Shown here: piece by piece, positions 1 to 7,574 of the stretch
How the letters are laid out: every line of letters begins with the position of its first letter
Numbering within the stretch: position 1 is the first letter of the stretch
Assembly: GCA_016713245.1 (NCBI GenBank)
Contig: JADJPM010000005.1
Span: forward strand, 248,001 to 312,000
DNA length: 64,000 nucleotides
Reading direction: 5' to 3'
From: Verrucomicrobiaceae bacterium
GTDB lineage: Bacteria; Verrucomicrobiota; Verrucomicrobiia; Verrucomicrobiales; Verrucomicrobiaceae
Program-made: the position numbers and the translations under genes
Notes under the pieces: generated by a model
Databases searched by the model: none
What the model was told of the DNA's origin: nothing
The model's input: only the letters and a program-made list of their open reading frames with translations

Positions 1-489
1 CACGGCGAATTGGTGTCGGCGCTCTGGCAGCACGCGGCGGAGAGCGAGATAAAACAGGGGAAAGAACAGATAAAAATGCTCCTCGACGGCTAGTGACCAC
101 ATCACCTCCGTTCCTGCCGGTTGCAGGCCTCCGTAGATCTCCCAATAGTTGGAAATGAAACCGGCCTGCGCCGCCATGGCAGCCCAGGAAAAACCGCCCT
201 CCACGATCCCCGTCACCCCAAGCAGCGCGATCACGCCGAGCACGAGATAGAAAGGCGGAAAAATCCGCAGCGCACGCCGCATGTAAAAGTCGCGCAGATG
301 GACGCTGCCGGTGCGCTCGTATTCCATCCGCATCAGCGTCGTGATCAGATAACCACTGAGGAAGAAGAAGATGGTCACTCCGAATAAGCCCGGCACGATG
401 TGCGACAGCCCGGCATGACTGAGAAAGACAATGAGGATCGCGACCGCGCGTAAGCCGTCGAGAGATGGAATGTGGAAGGGTTTGGTCAT
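1..489 (-). CDS. Acyltransferase 3 family membrane protein (partial, N-terminal part)
   Basis: The reading frame runs from ATG at 489 to the left edge without a stop, so only the first 163 residues are present. It begins MTKPFHIPSLDGLRAVAILI, the typical OafA/YrhL start (S-L-D-G-L-R-A-x-A), followed by the H of FLSHAG, a second hydrophobic segment FFFLSGYLITT, the basic FYMRRALRIFP loop and WSLAVEEHFYLFFP. These are hallmarks of membrane O-acyltransferases that acetylate surface polysaccharides. As the last visible gene of the polysaccharide locus it probably decorates the polymer. The ATG lies only four bases from repeat unit 494-584, so its ribosome-binding region must lie inside the repeat. 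Confidence 0.88.
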   Translation of the reverse strand, partial: MTKPFHIPSLDGLRAVAILIVFLSHAGLSHIVPGLFGVTIFFFLSGYLITTLMRMEYERTGSVHLRDFYMRRALRIFPPFYLVLGVIALLGVTGIVEGGFSWAAMAAQAGFISNYWEIYGGLQPAGTEVMWSLAVEEHFYLFFPLFYLALRRVLPERRHQFAV

Positions 490-493
490 GAAA

Positions 494-584
494 GTAGCTT
501 GCCTCTCCAGAGGCGAGTGGATTGGAGTTTGGGGGCTTGCGGTAGTCTGGGGACGCTCGTCTCGGCTCTGGAGAGCCAAGCTAC
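494..584 (+). repeat. REPIN-like unit A
   Basis: Two inverted REP hairpins. The left one starts GTAG and has the stem variant GCCTC/GAGGC around the tip; the right one is the reverse complement of the GGCTCT/AGAGCC variant and ends in CTAC. The spacer carries the family's TTTGGGG block and a GGACGCTCG block. The unit fills the whole gap between two genes: its right end gives the TAG stop of the upstream glycosyltransferase and its left end lies four bases from the next ATG. Confidence 0.85.
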
Positions 585-2173
585 TTGCAGCCCATCGGCG
601 TGCCCCATTGGGGCTTGGTGTCACGGCGGTGGAGGAGCCATGCATAGACTTCGGCGATCTGCTTGGCCTTGGCCTCCCAGGTGAAAAATTCGCGCACATG
701 CTGCTGCGCACGCTGACCCGCTTCGGCCAAGGATCGGCGATCAGCAGCGGCGGTGATCAAAAGATCCCGCAGGCGGCTCACGATGTCTTCACGCGTAGTC
801 ATCGGCAGGACAAAGCCAGTGCCAGGAGGCACGAGTTCGGGCGGGCCGCCGTGATCGAGCACCACGGGCGGGATACCGAGGGCCATGGCCTCCAAAACGG
901 CTCCACCACCGAATTCGCGGATGCTGGGAAACACAAAGAGGTCACTCTCTCGCAAACGATCACCAAGTTTGGCGTGGTCGATCCAGCCGTCCATGCGCAC
1001 GGCATGGCCGAGGCCTTCTTTTTTGATCCATTGGCTCAAACGCCCGCGTTCGGGCCCATCGCCGATGAGATCGAGCGTGGCTCCGCCGCTGCGCAAAAGG
1101 GGTGCCGCAGCCTCCAGCAGCATGTCGATGCCTTTGAGGGCGACGAGCCTCCCAACGAAGGAAAGACGCAAAGGAGCATCCGATGCCGTCTTCGACACTT
1201 CCCGCGGTGTGAGGGGAAATTTGGCCAAATCGATGGCATTTTCGGGAATGAAGACGCTGCGGCTTTTCACGGCCTCCGGCAGTTCATTCAAGGTCGTGCG
1301 CGAAGCCGCCAAAATCGTGCTGGAGCAGGTTCGGGTGCTTCGCAGGCCAGGGCTGAGCTTGTGCAGCCAGCGAAACTTACCTGCGAAGTCACGCTCGTTG
1401 CGCCGCAGGTCTTCGAAGCCCTTGGGCCACGGCACACCGCCATTGAGCGGGCCGAGCATAAAGGGTATGCCGATCTTTTTGAGCTTCGGAGCGATCCAAC
1501 TCGGAGTCGTCGGTGAGAGCGGCAGGATGCGGTGAACGACATCAAATTCCCCTGCCCTCAGTCGCGGCCCAAACTGCTTCCAAAGCTTCCTCTCAAAGAA
1601 CGGATACGCGAGGTTCGAGAGCATCGCGTAGAGGCTCCAACTGAAGTTGCCTTTGCCGCTCAGCTTGTTCGTCAGGCTCCATGAGAGGTGCTGGAGACGC
1701 CGATTGTTGATCGCGGTGAAGTCTTTGCCTTCCACGAGTCCAGCACGGAGAAAGTCATCACGGTTTCGCCATTCCGTGACGATGTGGGCATCCACTTCCG
1801 CCGCGATGGCTCGTGCACACGCCCAACCGACGAGCGCCGCACTCGTGAGAGCCGGATTCGCCGCCTCGGCGATGATGAGGACGCGCGGTTTGCGAGTAGC
1901 TTGCCTTTGATTCGCTGCGCTCGCCCTTCGGGCAGCCTTCGGCTGTCTATCTCCGCTTCGCTGCGGTTCCAGAGGCGAGTTCTGAGAGATAGCGATTGTC
2001 GTGGGACGTTCGATCTCGGCTTTGGAAAGCCGAGCTACTGTAGCTTGCCTCTCCAGATGCGAGACGAACGTCTCCTGACTCTCTTCGACACGCTGAGTGC
2101 TCCTCGTAACCCGGGAGACTTCGTTCTCGGCTCTAGAGAGCCGAGCTACGGGCGGAAAAGCCATCGCATGCAT
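581..2173 (-). CDS. GT4 family glycosyltransferase with repeat-encoded N-terminal extension
   Basis: A 530-residue protein. Residues from about 93 on form a GT-B fold retaining glycosyltransferase: Rossmann start KPRVLIIAEAA, second domain start LRLSFVGRLVALKGIDMLL, and the E-x7-E region EFGGGAVLEAMALG at about 420-433. It would transfer a sugar from an NDP-sugar to the lipid-linked repeat unit at the cytoplasmic membrane. The start chosen is the ATG overlapping the stop of the exporter gene (TGATG at 2171-2175), which implies translational coupling. Residues 9-92 are not glycosyltransferase sequence; they are translation of two REPIN units (VARLSRAE and LERQAT signatures). The last codon is followed directly by a TAG from unit A. 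No alternative start lies between the repeat and the conserved domain, so the extension is probably made. Confidence 0.88.
   Translation of the reverse strand: MHAMAFPPVARLSRAENEVSRVTRSTQRVEESQETFVSHLERQATVARLSKAEIERPTTIAISQNSPLEPQRSGDRQPKAARRASAANQRQATRKPRVLIIAEAANPALTSAALVGWACARAIAAEVDAHIVTEWRNRDDFLRAGLVEGKDFTAINNRRLQHLSWSLTNKLSGKGNFSWSLYAMLSNLAYPFFERKLWKQFGPRLRAGEFDVVHRILPLSPTTPSWIAPKLKKIGIPFMLGPLNGGVPWPKGFEDLRRNERDFAGKFRWLHKLSPGLRSTRTCSSTILAASRTTLNELPEAVKSRSVFIPENAIDLAKFPLTPREVSKTASDAPLRLSFVGRLVALKGIDMLLEAAAPLLRSGGATLDLIGDGPERGRLSQWIKKEGLGHAVRMDGWIDHAKLGDRLRESDLFVFPSIREFGGGAVLEAMALGIPPVVLDHGGPPELVPPGTGFVLPMTTREDIVSRLRDLLITAAADRRSLAEAGQRAQQHVREFFTWEAKAKQIAEVYAWLLHRRDTKPQWGTPMGCK
1896..2038 (+). 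repeat. REPIN-like unit B with loop insert, read in frame
   Basis: The left REP starts GTAG but its tip is replaced by about 60 bases (TTGATTCGCT... to ...CGGTTCC) that recur in units F, I and O. The spacer ends in GGGACGTTCGAT and the right REP has compensating changes (GGCTTT/AAAGCC). It lies inside the glycosyltransferase coding sequence and keeps the frame open on the gene strand. Confidence 0.83.
2040..2149 (+). repeat. REPIN-like unit C, read in frame
   Basis: Starts GTAG one base after unit B. The right REP ends CTAC and has a CTCTAGAG stem variant. The spacer starts with ACGAACGTCTCC, the reverse complement of the block that other units carry on the right, so this copy may be a composite or rearranged unit. 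It encodes residues 9-45 of the glycosyltransferase on the minus strand. Confidence 0.8.
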
Positions 2174-3234
2174 CAGTTGGCACCTCCGATGTTGATGTTC
2201 ACGCCGACCCCAGTGGCACCTGGGGCACCCGCATTCGAGCCTTCATTGGCGGCGACGAGGCGGACGAAGGTGTTGACGGCTTCACGGGCCAGTCCGCCGG
2301 GCGAGATCGAGCCTGCGCCAGGCACATAGACGATGTCTCCGGGCTCCAGGCGCACGTTGGTGGCTTTGCCGTTCATGATTTCGAGGGCATTCACCGTGGC
2401 GATCTTCGGATCGGTGAGCGAGCCGCGAATAATGGACACGTTTTTCAAATCGGCATCGGGGCGCAGGCCGAGACCTCGTCCCAGCGCGGACATGAGATTC
2501 ATCTCGCTCATGAAACCGATGGGACGCGGCTCCGTCACGGCTCCGAGCACATAGACTTCGTTCGTCAGCGAGGAGGGCAGGTAAAGGTAGTCGTTGGGCT
2601 CCAGGTAGATGTTCTGAGCCATATCGCCCTCGCGGATGAGTTTTTCGAAGTCCACCGGCAGCGTGCGACCATTTCGAATCATGAAGCTGTGCTTCAGATC
2701 GGCCAGTTCCTCCGTGGTGCCGGTGAATCGGGAGGTGAAAAGCCCGCCTGCCTGTGAAACGGCATCGAGCACACGCATGGGCTGCTTGATGGAGTAAATG
2801 CCGGGTGCATTGAGGCGACCCAGCACCCAGACGCGTTGGCTAACGGCCTCGCGCAGTGTCACGGCCACCTGCGGCTGCTTGTAGTATTTCGTTAAACCAG
2901 CTTCGAGCTCGATTTGGAGCTGCTGCGTGGTTTTGCCTGCCACATCGATGCCGGGGAGGAGATCAAAATAGACCTTCGAATCCGGGGTGACGAAGGTTTC
3001 CGTGCGGGTGCCCGTTTCGCCGAGGATCTCCAGCTCGATTTTGTCGCCAGGGCCGAGGGTGTAGGCCTTGGTGGGCTTTTGCAGCCACTGGGGATCGATG
3101 GGATCTTTGACGGCGGCGGATTCAAAGTTCGGCGCAGCCACGGCGGCAGCGGAATCGCCACGAGCATCGAAGCGCGGGCCTTTTTGAACAGAGGTGCAGG
3201 CGGTGAGGAAGAGAAGAGAAAGCAGTCGTTTCAT
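2173..3234 (-). CDS. Polysaccharide export lipoprotein (Wza/SLBB family)
   Basis: A 353-residue exported lipoprotein: MKRLLSLLFLTAC is a short signal peptide with lipobox L-T-A-C (Cys13). A polysaccharide biosynthesis/export domain follows from about residue 57 (YTLGPGDKIELEILGE, with YYKQPQVAVTL), then two SLBB-like segments (VWVLGRLNAPGIYSI near 155 and VYVLGAVTEPRPIGF near 230). Such proteins form the outer-membrane or periplasmic channel for capsule and exopolysaccharide. The C-terminus ends in a Gly/Asn-rich stretch. The gene heads a two-gene block with the downstream glycosyltransferase, and the shared 19-base motif lies 35 bases before its ATG. It is the stand-alone exporter; a second Wza-like domain occurs in the fusion ending at 4219. 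Confidence 0.92.
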   Translation of the reverse strand: MKRLLSLLFLTACTSVQKGPRFDARGDSAAAVAAPNFESAAVKDPIDPQWLQKPTKAYTLGPGDKIELEILGETGTRTETFVTPDSKVYFDLLPGIDVAGKTTQQLQIELEAGLTKYYKQPQVAVTLREAVSQRVWVLGRLNAPGIYSIKQPMRVLDAVSQAGGLFTSRFTGTTEELADLKHSFMIRNGRTLPVDFEKLIREGDMAQNIYLEPNDYLYLPSSLTNEVYVLGAVTEPRPIGFMSEMNLMSALGRGLGLRPDADLKNVSIIRGSLTDPKIATVNALEIMNGKATNVRLEPGDIVYVPGAGSISPGGLAREAVNTFVRLVAANEGSNAGAPGATGVGVNINIGGAN

Positions 3235-3269
3235 GACGCGAGAGATTCGTCGTCATGCGCCTCATCAAC

Positions 3270-3288
3270 AATCCCCGCAGGTGGGTGG
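3270..3288 (-). promoter_or_regulatory. Shared block-head motif, copy 1
   Basis: Plus-strand sequence AATCCCCGCAGGTGGGTGG (gene sense CCACCCACCTGCGGGGATT), 35 bases upstream of the exporter ATG and 4 bases from REPIN unit D. Six near-identical copies precede other block-leading genes of the locus. Its function is unknown; a promoter, operator or leader element is inferred from position only. Confidence 0.6.
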
Positions 3289-3292
3289 TGAC

Positions 3293-3401
3293 GTAGCTTG
3301 GCTCGTAGCTTGCCTCTCCAGAGGCGAGGGTTTGGGAGCGGGCGGGTGTCGAGGGACGTTCGCTCTCGGCTCTGGAGAGCCAAGCTACGGAGCCGAGCTA
3401 C
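3293..3401 (+). repeat. REPIN-like unit D, nested
   Basis: An outer pair of half-REPs (GTAGCTTGGCT on the left, AGCCGAGCTAC on the right) encloses a complete inner unit whose GTAG starts at 3304 and whose CTAC ends at 3388. The spacer holds TTTGGGA and GGGACGTTCG. The arrangement looks like one unit inserted into another. It ends three bases before the response-regulator stop codon. Confidence 0.8.
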
Positions 3402-3404
3402 GTC

Positions 3405-4076
3405 CTAACCTTGATGCTCCAAATACTTGATCACGGCCTCGGTGCGGGAGCGGACGTGCAGCTTGGCATACACGGCTTTGAGGTAATCGCGCACGGTCTC
3501 GTAGCTGATGCCGAGGTCGTAGCCGACTTCTTTGGGCACCATGCCTTGCGCGAGGCGTTCGAGGATCTGGCTTTCGCGAGGGTTCAGACCTGGAATGTCC
3601 TTTTTCTGTGGCGTGGCTGGCTCCTGGAAGGATTTGATGAGCAAACGGGCGATCTCCTGACTGAGCGGTGCGCCACCCTCGCTGGCCTGACGGATGCTGG
3701 CGGCAATTTCGTTCGGTTTGGCGGTCTTGAGCAAATAACCATTCGCTCCGGCACGCAGGGCGTTGAAGACCTTGTCGGGATCGTCGTGGATGGTGAGCAC
3801 GACAAAGGCCGTGTTCGGCATCCGGGGCGAAAGCTGGCGAATCAGCTCCATGCCGGAAACTTTGGGCAGTTCGAGGTCCACGACGACCGCATGTGGCTTG
3901 CTATCGATGATGGGTTTGACTGCTTCTTCGGCCGTTTCCCAGGCTCCGACGAACTCAAAGCCGTTGGCAGGCTTTTCGATGAGTTTTTTCATGAAAAGCC
4001 GCAAGGTCGCGTCATCCTCCACGACGGCGACGCGGAGGGTTTTTAAGGCGGGTGTTTCGCTGGCTGGCTCGGACAT
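3405..4076 (-). CDS. NarL/FixJ-type response regulator
   Basis: A 223-residue two-domain regulator. The receiver domain (about 14-135) has the acidic pair in VVEDD, the phospho-acceptor Asp67 in VVVDLEL, the Thr of VVLTIHDD and the Lys of YLLKTAKP. The C-terminal LuxR-type helix-turn-helix (about 155-220) has LNPRESQILERLAQGMVPKEV and YETVRDYLKAVYAKL. It probably controls transcription of the locus in response to an unlinked sensor kinase. Its upstream region lacks the 19-base motif found before other blocks, so it may be expressed differently from the genes it regulates. Start at ATG 4076; no Shine-Dalgarno sequence is obvious. Confidence 0.93.
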   Translation of the reverse strand: MSEPASETPALKTLRVAVVEDDATLRLFMKKLIEKPANGFEFVGAWETAEEAVKPIIDSKPHAVVVDLELPKVSGMELIRQLSPRMPNTAFVVLTIHDDPDKVFNALRAGANGYLLKTAKPNEIAASIRQASEGGAPLSQEIARLLIKSFQEPATPQKKDIPGLNPRESQILERLAQGMVPKEVGYDLGISYETVRDYLKAVYAKLHVRSRTEAVIKYLEHQG

Positions 4077-4136
4077 GCCCTAAACTAACGGCAAGGGCGG
4101 TCCGTTCGACAAGGTGATTTTTCGGAGGGGAGCAAC

Positions 4137-4222
4137 GTAGCTTGGCTCTCCAGAGCCGAGAGGTTTGGGGAGCTTGCGGGAGCTGAGGAACGTTCGTTCT
4201 CGGCTCTGGAGAGCCAAGCTAC
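4137..4222 (+). repeat. REPIN-like unit E
   Basis: A clean, nearly symmetric unit: GTAG plus the GGCTCT/AGAGCC hairpin, spacer with GGTTTGGGG and GAACGTTCGTT, then the inverted hairpin ending CTAC. On the minus strand it supplies the TAG that ends the Wzc/Wza fusion. Confidence 0.88.
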
Positions 4223-7200
4223 CTGATCTGCGGCAGCAGCGGTTCCTGGATGAAGGGGCCGACGTTTGCGCGGGTCCAACTGGAGACGGCACCTTGGAGG
4301 AAGGCATTGATGGCGATGTTCACGAGTTCCTCAGCACGTGCCCAGGGGCGGTCGGCGATGTAAACGATGTCCTTCGGTTCCAAGCGGAAGCCTTTGCTGC
4401 GGGCCGTCATGACGTCGTTCATATCGACGACGAAGCGCTCCGGCTTGTCCAAGGAGCCACGAATGACCAGGATGCGCTGCGTGTAGGCTTTCGGCGTGAA
4501 ACCACCTGCCTGCGAGATGGCGCTATGGACGCTGGTGTGCGCCAGGAGGCCCTGCGTGCCCTGCATTTTCACATCGCCGAGCACGTAGATTTCGTTGGAG
4601 TTGGCCGAGGGGAAATAGACATAGTCACCGGGCTCGATGGCGACGTTTTGGGTCATATCGCCCTTCATGAAGAGGGCTTCCATGTTCAGTGGGAGTCGCT
4701 GCTGGCCACGCATGACAAAGCTGCGCCCGAGATCGGCCAACTCGACGGTGTTTTGCTGAAACAGACCCGTTTCGAGGCCACCAGCCTCCGCGACGACTTC
4801 GAGCAAAGACATCGGGCGGTCGAGATTGATGGCTCCTTTTTTGACGACCTTACCCAACACATAAACTTTCCGGCTCTGGAAGGTGAAGGGCGTCACCACG
4901 ACCTTGGCGCTCTTGTAGTAGCGACGAAGTTCCGTGGTGAGTTTCGCACGGAGTTGATCGACGGAGAGCCCCGCCGCGAGGATGTTGCGAGCTTGCAAGT
5001 AAGTGAGACGGCCATCGGGACCGATGGTGATCTGCTCCCGCTCATGGCCTTCGAAGCCGGGCATGAAGATATTCACGGCATCACCAGGGCCGAGCGGGAG
5101 TGAGGTAGCTTGCCTTTGATTCGCTTCGCTCACCCTTCGGGCAGCCTCCGGCTGTCTATCTCCGCTTCGCTCCGATTCCAGAGGCGAGTTCTGGGAGCTG
5201 GCGAGAGTCGAGGGCCGCTCGTTCTCGGCTCTGGAGAGCCGAGCTACGGTGGTGCTTGTCGCAGCTTGCCTCTCCAGAGGCGAGACGGCCTGCGCTTGCA
5301 GCGCACTCGCGGAAAGAACGAGCAGAGCGGCAAACCTCGCCAAGGCCATGGGTTTGAGCACGGGGGCGCGGTCGAGCACGGCGGCGACGAGGCGGCAACC
5401 GGAATCGCGATACATGCGGAGGGTGTCGCTCACTTTTTGCACGCGGGTGGTGCCACTGGAGCCGCTCCACAGCAGGTTAGGAAGTTTTTCAGCGAGCAGA
5501 AGGGACTCGGGTTGCTCCACGGAGGGCAGCGTGATGAGGATGACGACATCGGGGGCGCTGCGCCATTTGGAAAGCGCGGCCCACCACTGCTGGCGCTGCT
5601 CGGGAGTCCACGTCCAGGTTTCGTCGGCGTGAATGGAGCAGACTGTATCGCGATGAGCACGCGAATTAGCGGTGAGGCCATCGGGGTCGCGCACGGCATC
5701 CCGCAGGCTTAAATCGCTTTCGCTTTTTTGCGGTGTGATCGCGATGCACCGCAGGCCACGGCGGACAGACGCAGCGGCGAGGCGCTGGGTCATGATGGCG
5801 GCGGTATCGCTGTCGCCATCGTGCATGATGCCGCAGATTGTCGCTTCACCACGGTTGGGGATGAGCAGCATGGGCTGAAGACGCGTCCAGGTGCGGAAGG
5901 CCCACGCGGCCTCGCTTTCATGCAGGTGACGCTGATCGTGAGGCATGAGGCCAATGACGGGCACGCCAGTGGCGCGTTTCAGATCGCCACCGCTGCGGAT
6001 GCGTCCATCGAGCAAGGTGAGGGTAATGACAGCGAACGCCACGAGGCCAGCTCCGGCAGCAAAACCACCACCTGTGACCATGGCGAGCTTTTGAGTGGGT
6101 GGCACGCTCGCGATGTCCTGCGGGCGATCCATGGCGAAGAGCTTGAAGAAGCCCTGGGCGTTCTCTTCGAACAAAACAGCCTCACGCTGACGGCTGGCGA
6201 GGATGGCGCGGGAGGATTCCAAGGTCTGCTGCTTTGATTTGATGCGGGCGTATTCCATGGCCTTGCGCGGGAGCTGGGCGAGGCGCTCATTCAGACTATC
6301 ACGCACGGCATTGAGCTTCGTGAGCTGCTCGGTCATGACCTTCTTTTCGGAACGCAGGCGCACGAGATCGAGATAGAGGCTTTCAGCGACATTGCTCTCG
6401 CCGGGCTTGGGCGGTGAATCCGATCGTGGGGCCTGGACTTCGACTTGCTGCTCCATGGCGGCGAGTTTTTCGCGGGCCTCGATCATGGTCGGGTGCTCGT
6501 CGGTATAGCGCACGGCGAGTTCGGAGACCTGACGGCGTGTGGCGTCAAGACGGGCAGCATGCGTGTCCACTTTGGCGAGTTCTTTTTCCACGCCCTGAAT
6601 GCGGAGATCGAGGGTTTCGTGATCGAGCTTCAGCGTTTCGTATTTGAGCGTGAAGTTGCCGAGTTCGCCGAGCCAAGCGTCCATTTGCTTGTCGGCGTCG
6701 ATGAGTTGCTCTCGGCGGCCGTAGTCGAGCAGTTCTTCGTTGGCTTTCACGAGGTCGGCATCGGTGCGCTCGATCTGCTTCTGCAAGAACTCGCGCATTT
6801 CCGAAGCGGAGCCGCGCTGAAGTTCGCTGGAAAGGGTGAGGACCTCCGAAGTGTAGGCTTCGAGCATCTCCAACGCGGCTTCGGGGCTTTGATTCGAGGT
6901 CATGCTGATGGAAACGATGTCCGTGTTGCGCATCGGTGTGACGACGAGTCCGGCACGGAGGACGCTTTCCGGCACACGGCCTTCGAGGCGCTTACTGGCG
7001 GCCTCGATCATGGCGCTGGAGTGCATGAGGCTGACGAAGGTGGGGATGGTGAAGTCGCGTGGCTTGAAGCTTTCCCCCGAATCCGACTGGCGAAAGGCGG
7101 AGGCGGCCTCCTGCTTGATGATCTGCGCCTCAGCGGAGTGCAGGGTCTCAAAGCGTGTCTTACCGACAAAGAACAACCCTGCGCCGATCACGCTGCCGAC

Positions 7201-7401
7201 GATGAGCATCAGCCACCAACGGCGGACAAGGGCGTCGATGAGGCGCAGCGGGTCGAAAGGCAGCTTGATGGAGGCTGGTGCGTCTTTGGGCTCGGCATCG
7301 ACTTCGACGATCTCCGCACGGCGACGAGCATTCACCGGACGACGCAATGTGCGCGGCGGAACGGAGAGTGGCAGAGAAGATGGGACAGCGAGATCGGACA
7401 T
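4219..7401 (-). CDS. Wzz/Wzc-like chain-length protein fused to Wza-like export domain
   Basis: A 1060-residue protein from ATG 7401, chosen because the shared upstream motif then lies 35 bases away, as for two other genes; ATG 7419 is possible. Residues 60-80 and 440-462 are membrane segments flanking a Wzz domain with long coiled coil. About 515-680 resembles the ATPase domain of bacterial tyrosine kinases but lacks a Walker A P-loop (GDSDTAA at that place), so it is probably inactive. At residue 685 a signal-peptide-like stretch starts (MALARFAALLVLSASALQAQ), followed by about 61 repeat-encoded residues (706-766) and a Wza/SLBB domain starting LGPGDAVNIFMPG. The frame is continuous, so this is either a real inner-membrane/periplasmic fusion or two genes whose boundary lost its stop; internal initiation at ATG 5349 would give a separate exporter. 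Confidence 0.82.
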   Translation of the reverse strand: MSDLAVPSSLPLSVPPRTLRRPVNARRRAEIVEVDAEPKDAPASIKLPFDPLRLIDALVRRWWLMLIVGSVIGAGLFFVGKTRFETLHSAEAQIIKQEAASAFRQSDSGESFKPRDFTIPTFVSLMHSSAMIEAASKRLEGRVPESVLRAGLVVTPMRNTDIVSISMTSNQSPEAALEMLEAYTSEVLTLSSELQRGSASEMREFLQKQIERTDADLVKANEELLDYGRREQLIDADKQMDAWLGELGNFTLKYETLKLDHETLDLRIQGVEKELAKVDTHAARLDATRRQVSELAVRYTDEHPTMIEAREKLAAMEQQVEVQAPRSDSPPKPGESNVAESLYLDLVRLRSEKKVMTEQLTKLNAVRDSLNERLAQLPRKAMEYARIKSKQQTLESSRAILASRQREAVLFEENAQGFFKLFAMDRPQDIASVPPTQKLAMVTGGGFAAGAGLVAFAVITLTLLDGRIRSGGDLKRATGVPVIGLMPHDQRHLHESEAAWAFRTWTRLQPMLLIPNRGEATICGIMHDGDSDTAAIMTQRLAAASVRRGLRCIAITPQKSESDLSLRDAVRDPDGLTANSRAHRDTVCSIHADETWTWTPEQRQQWWAALSKWRSAPDVVILITLPSVEQPESLLLAEKLPNLLWSGSSGTTRVQKVSDTLRMYRDSGCRLVAAVLDRAPVLKPMALARFAALLVLSASALQAQAVSPLERQAATSTTVARLSRAENERPSTLASSQNSPLESERSGDRQPEAARRVSEANQRQATSLPLGPGDAVNIFMPGFEGHEREQITIGPDGRLTYLQARNILAAGLSVDQLRAKLTTELRRYYKSAKVVVTPFTFQSRKVYVLGKVVKKGAINLDRPMSLLEVVAEAGGLETGLFQQNTVELADLGRSFVMRGQQRLPLNMEALFMKGDMTQNVAIEPGDYVYFPSANSNEIYVLGDVKMQGTQGLLAHTSVHSAISQAGGFTPKAYTQRILVIRGSLDKPERFVVDMNDVMTARSKGFRLEPKDIVYIADRPWARAEELVNIAINAFLQGAVSSWTRANVGPFIQEPLLPQIR
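5105..5247 (+). repeat. REPIN-like unit F with loop insert, read in frame
   Basis: The left REP carries the 60-base loop insert also seen in units B, I and O; the spacer contains GGGCCGCTCGTT and the right REP ends CTAC. It lies inside the fusion gene between the internal signal-like segment and the Wza domain, in the frame that stays open on the minus strand (VARLSRAE ... RQAT). Confidence 0.84.
5261..5284 (+). repeat. Solitary REP hairpin
   Basis: A single REP of the GCCTC/GAGGC type with GCAG instead of GTAG at its start, 13 bases after unit F. It has no inverted partner of its own and is translated within the fusion gene (residues around 706-713). Confidence 0.7.
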
Positions 7402-7436
7402 GGTGGCAAAGTGTTCCATCAGGGCGGTGTGGAGAC

Positions 7437-7455
7437 AATCCCCCCAGGTGGGTGG
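7437..7455 (-). promoter_or_regulatory. Shared block-head motif, copy 2
   Basis: AATCCCCCCAGGTGGGTGG on the plus strand, 35 bases before ATG 7401 and one base from unit G. One substitution from copy 1. The equal spacing to the ATG supports 7401 as the start of the fusion gene. Confidence 0.6.
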
Positions 7456-7456
7456 A

Positions 7457-7574
7457 GTAGCTTGGCTCTCCAGAGCCGAGCGTCTGGAGGCTGTAGCTTG
7501 GCTTTCCAAAGCCGAGCTCTGGAGGCTTGCGAATGACGGGAGACGTTCGCCTCGGCTCTGGAGAGCCGAGCTAC
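7457..7574 (+). repeat. REPIN-like unit G, with extra left REP
   Basis: Two direct left-type REPs (GTAG at 7457 and 7493; the second has the compensated GGCTTT/AAAGCC stem), then a spacer with GAGACGTTCGC and a right REP ending CTAC at 7574. The right end gives the TAG stop of the glycosyltransferase at 7571. Confidence 0.83.
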
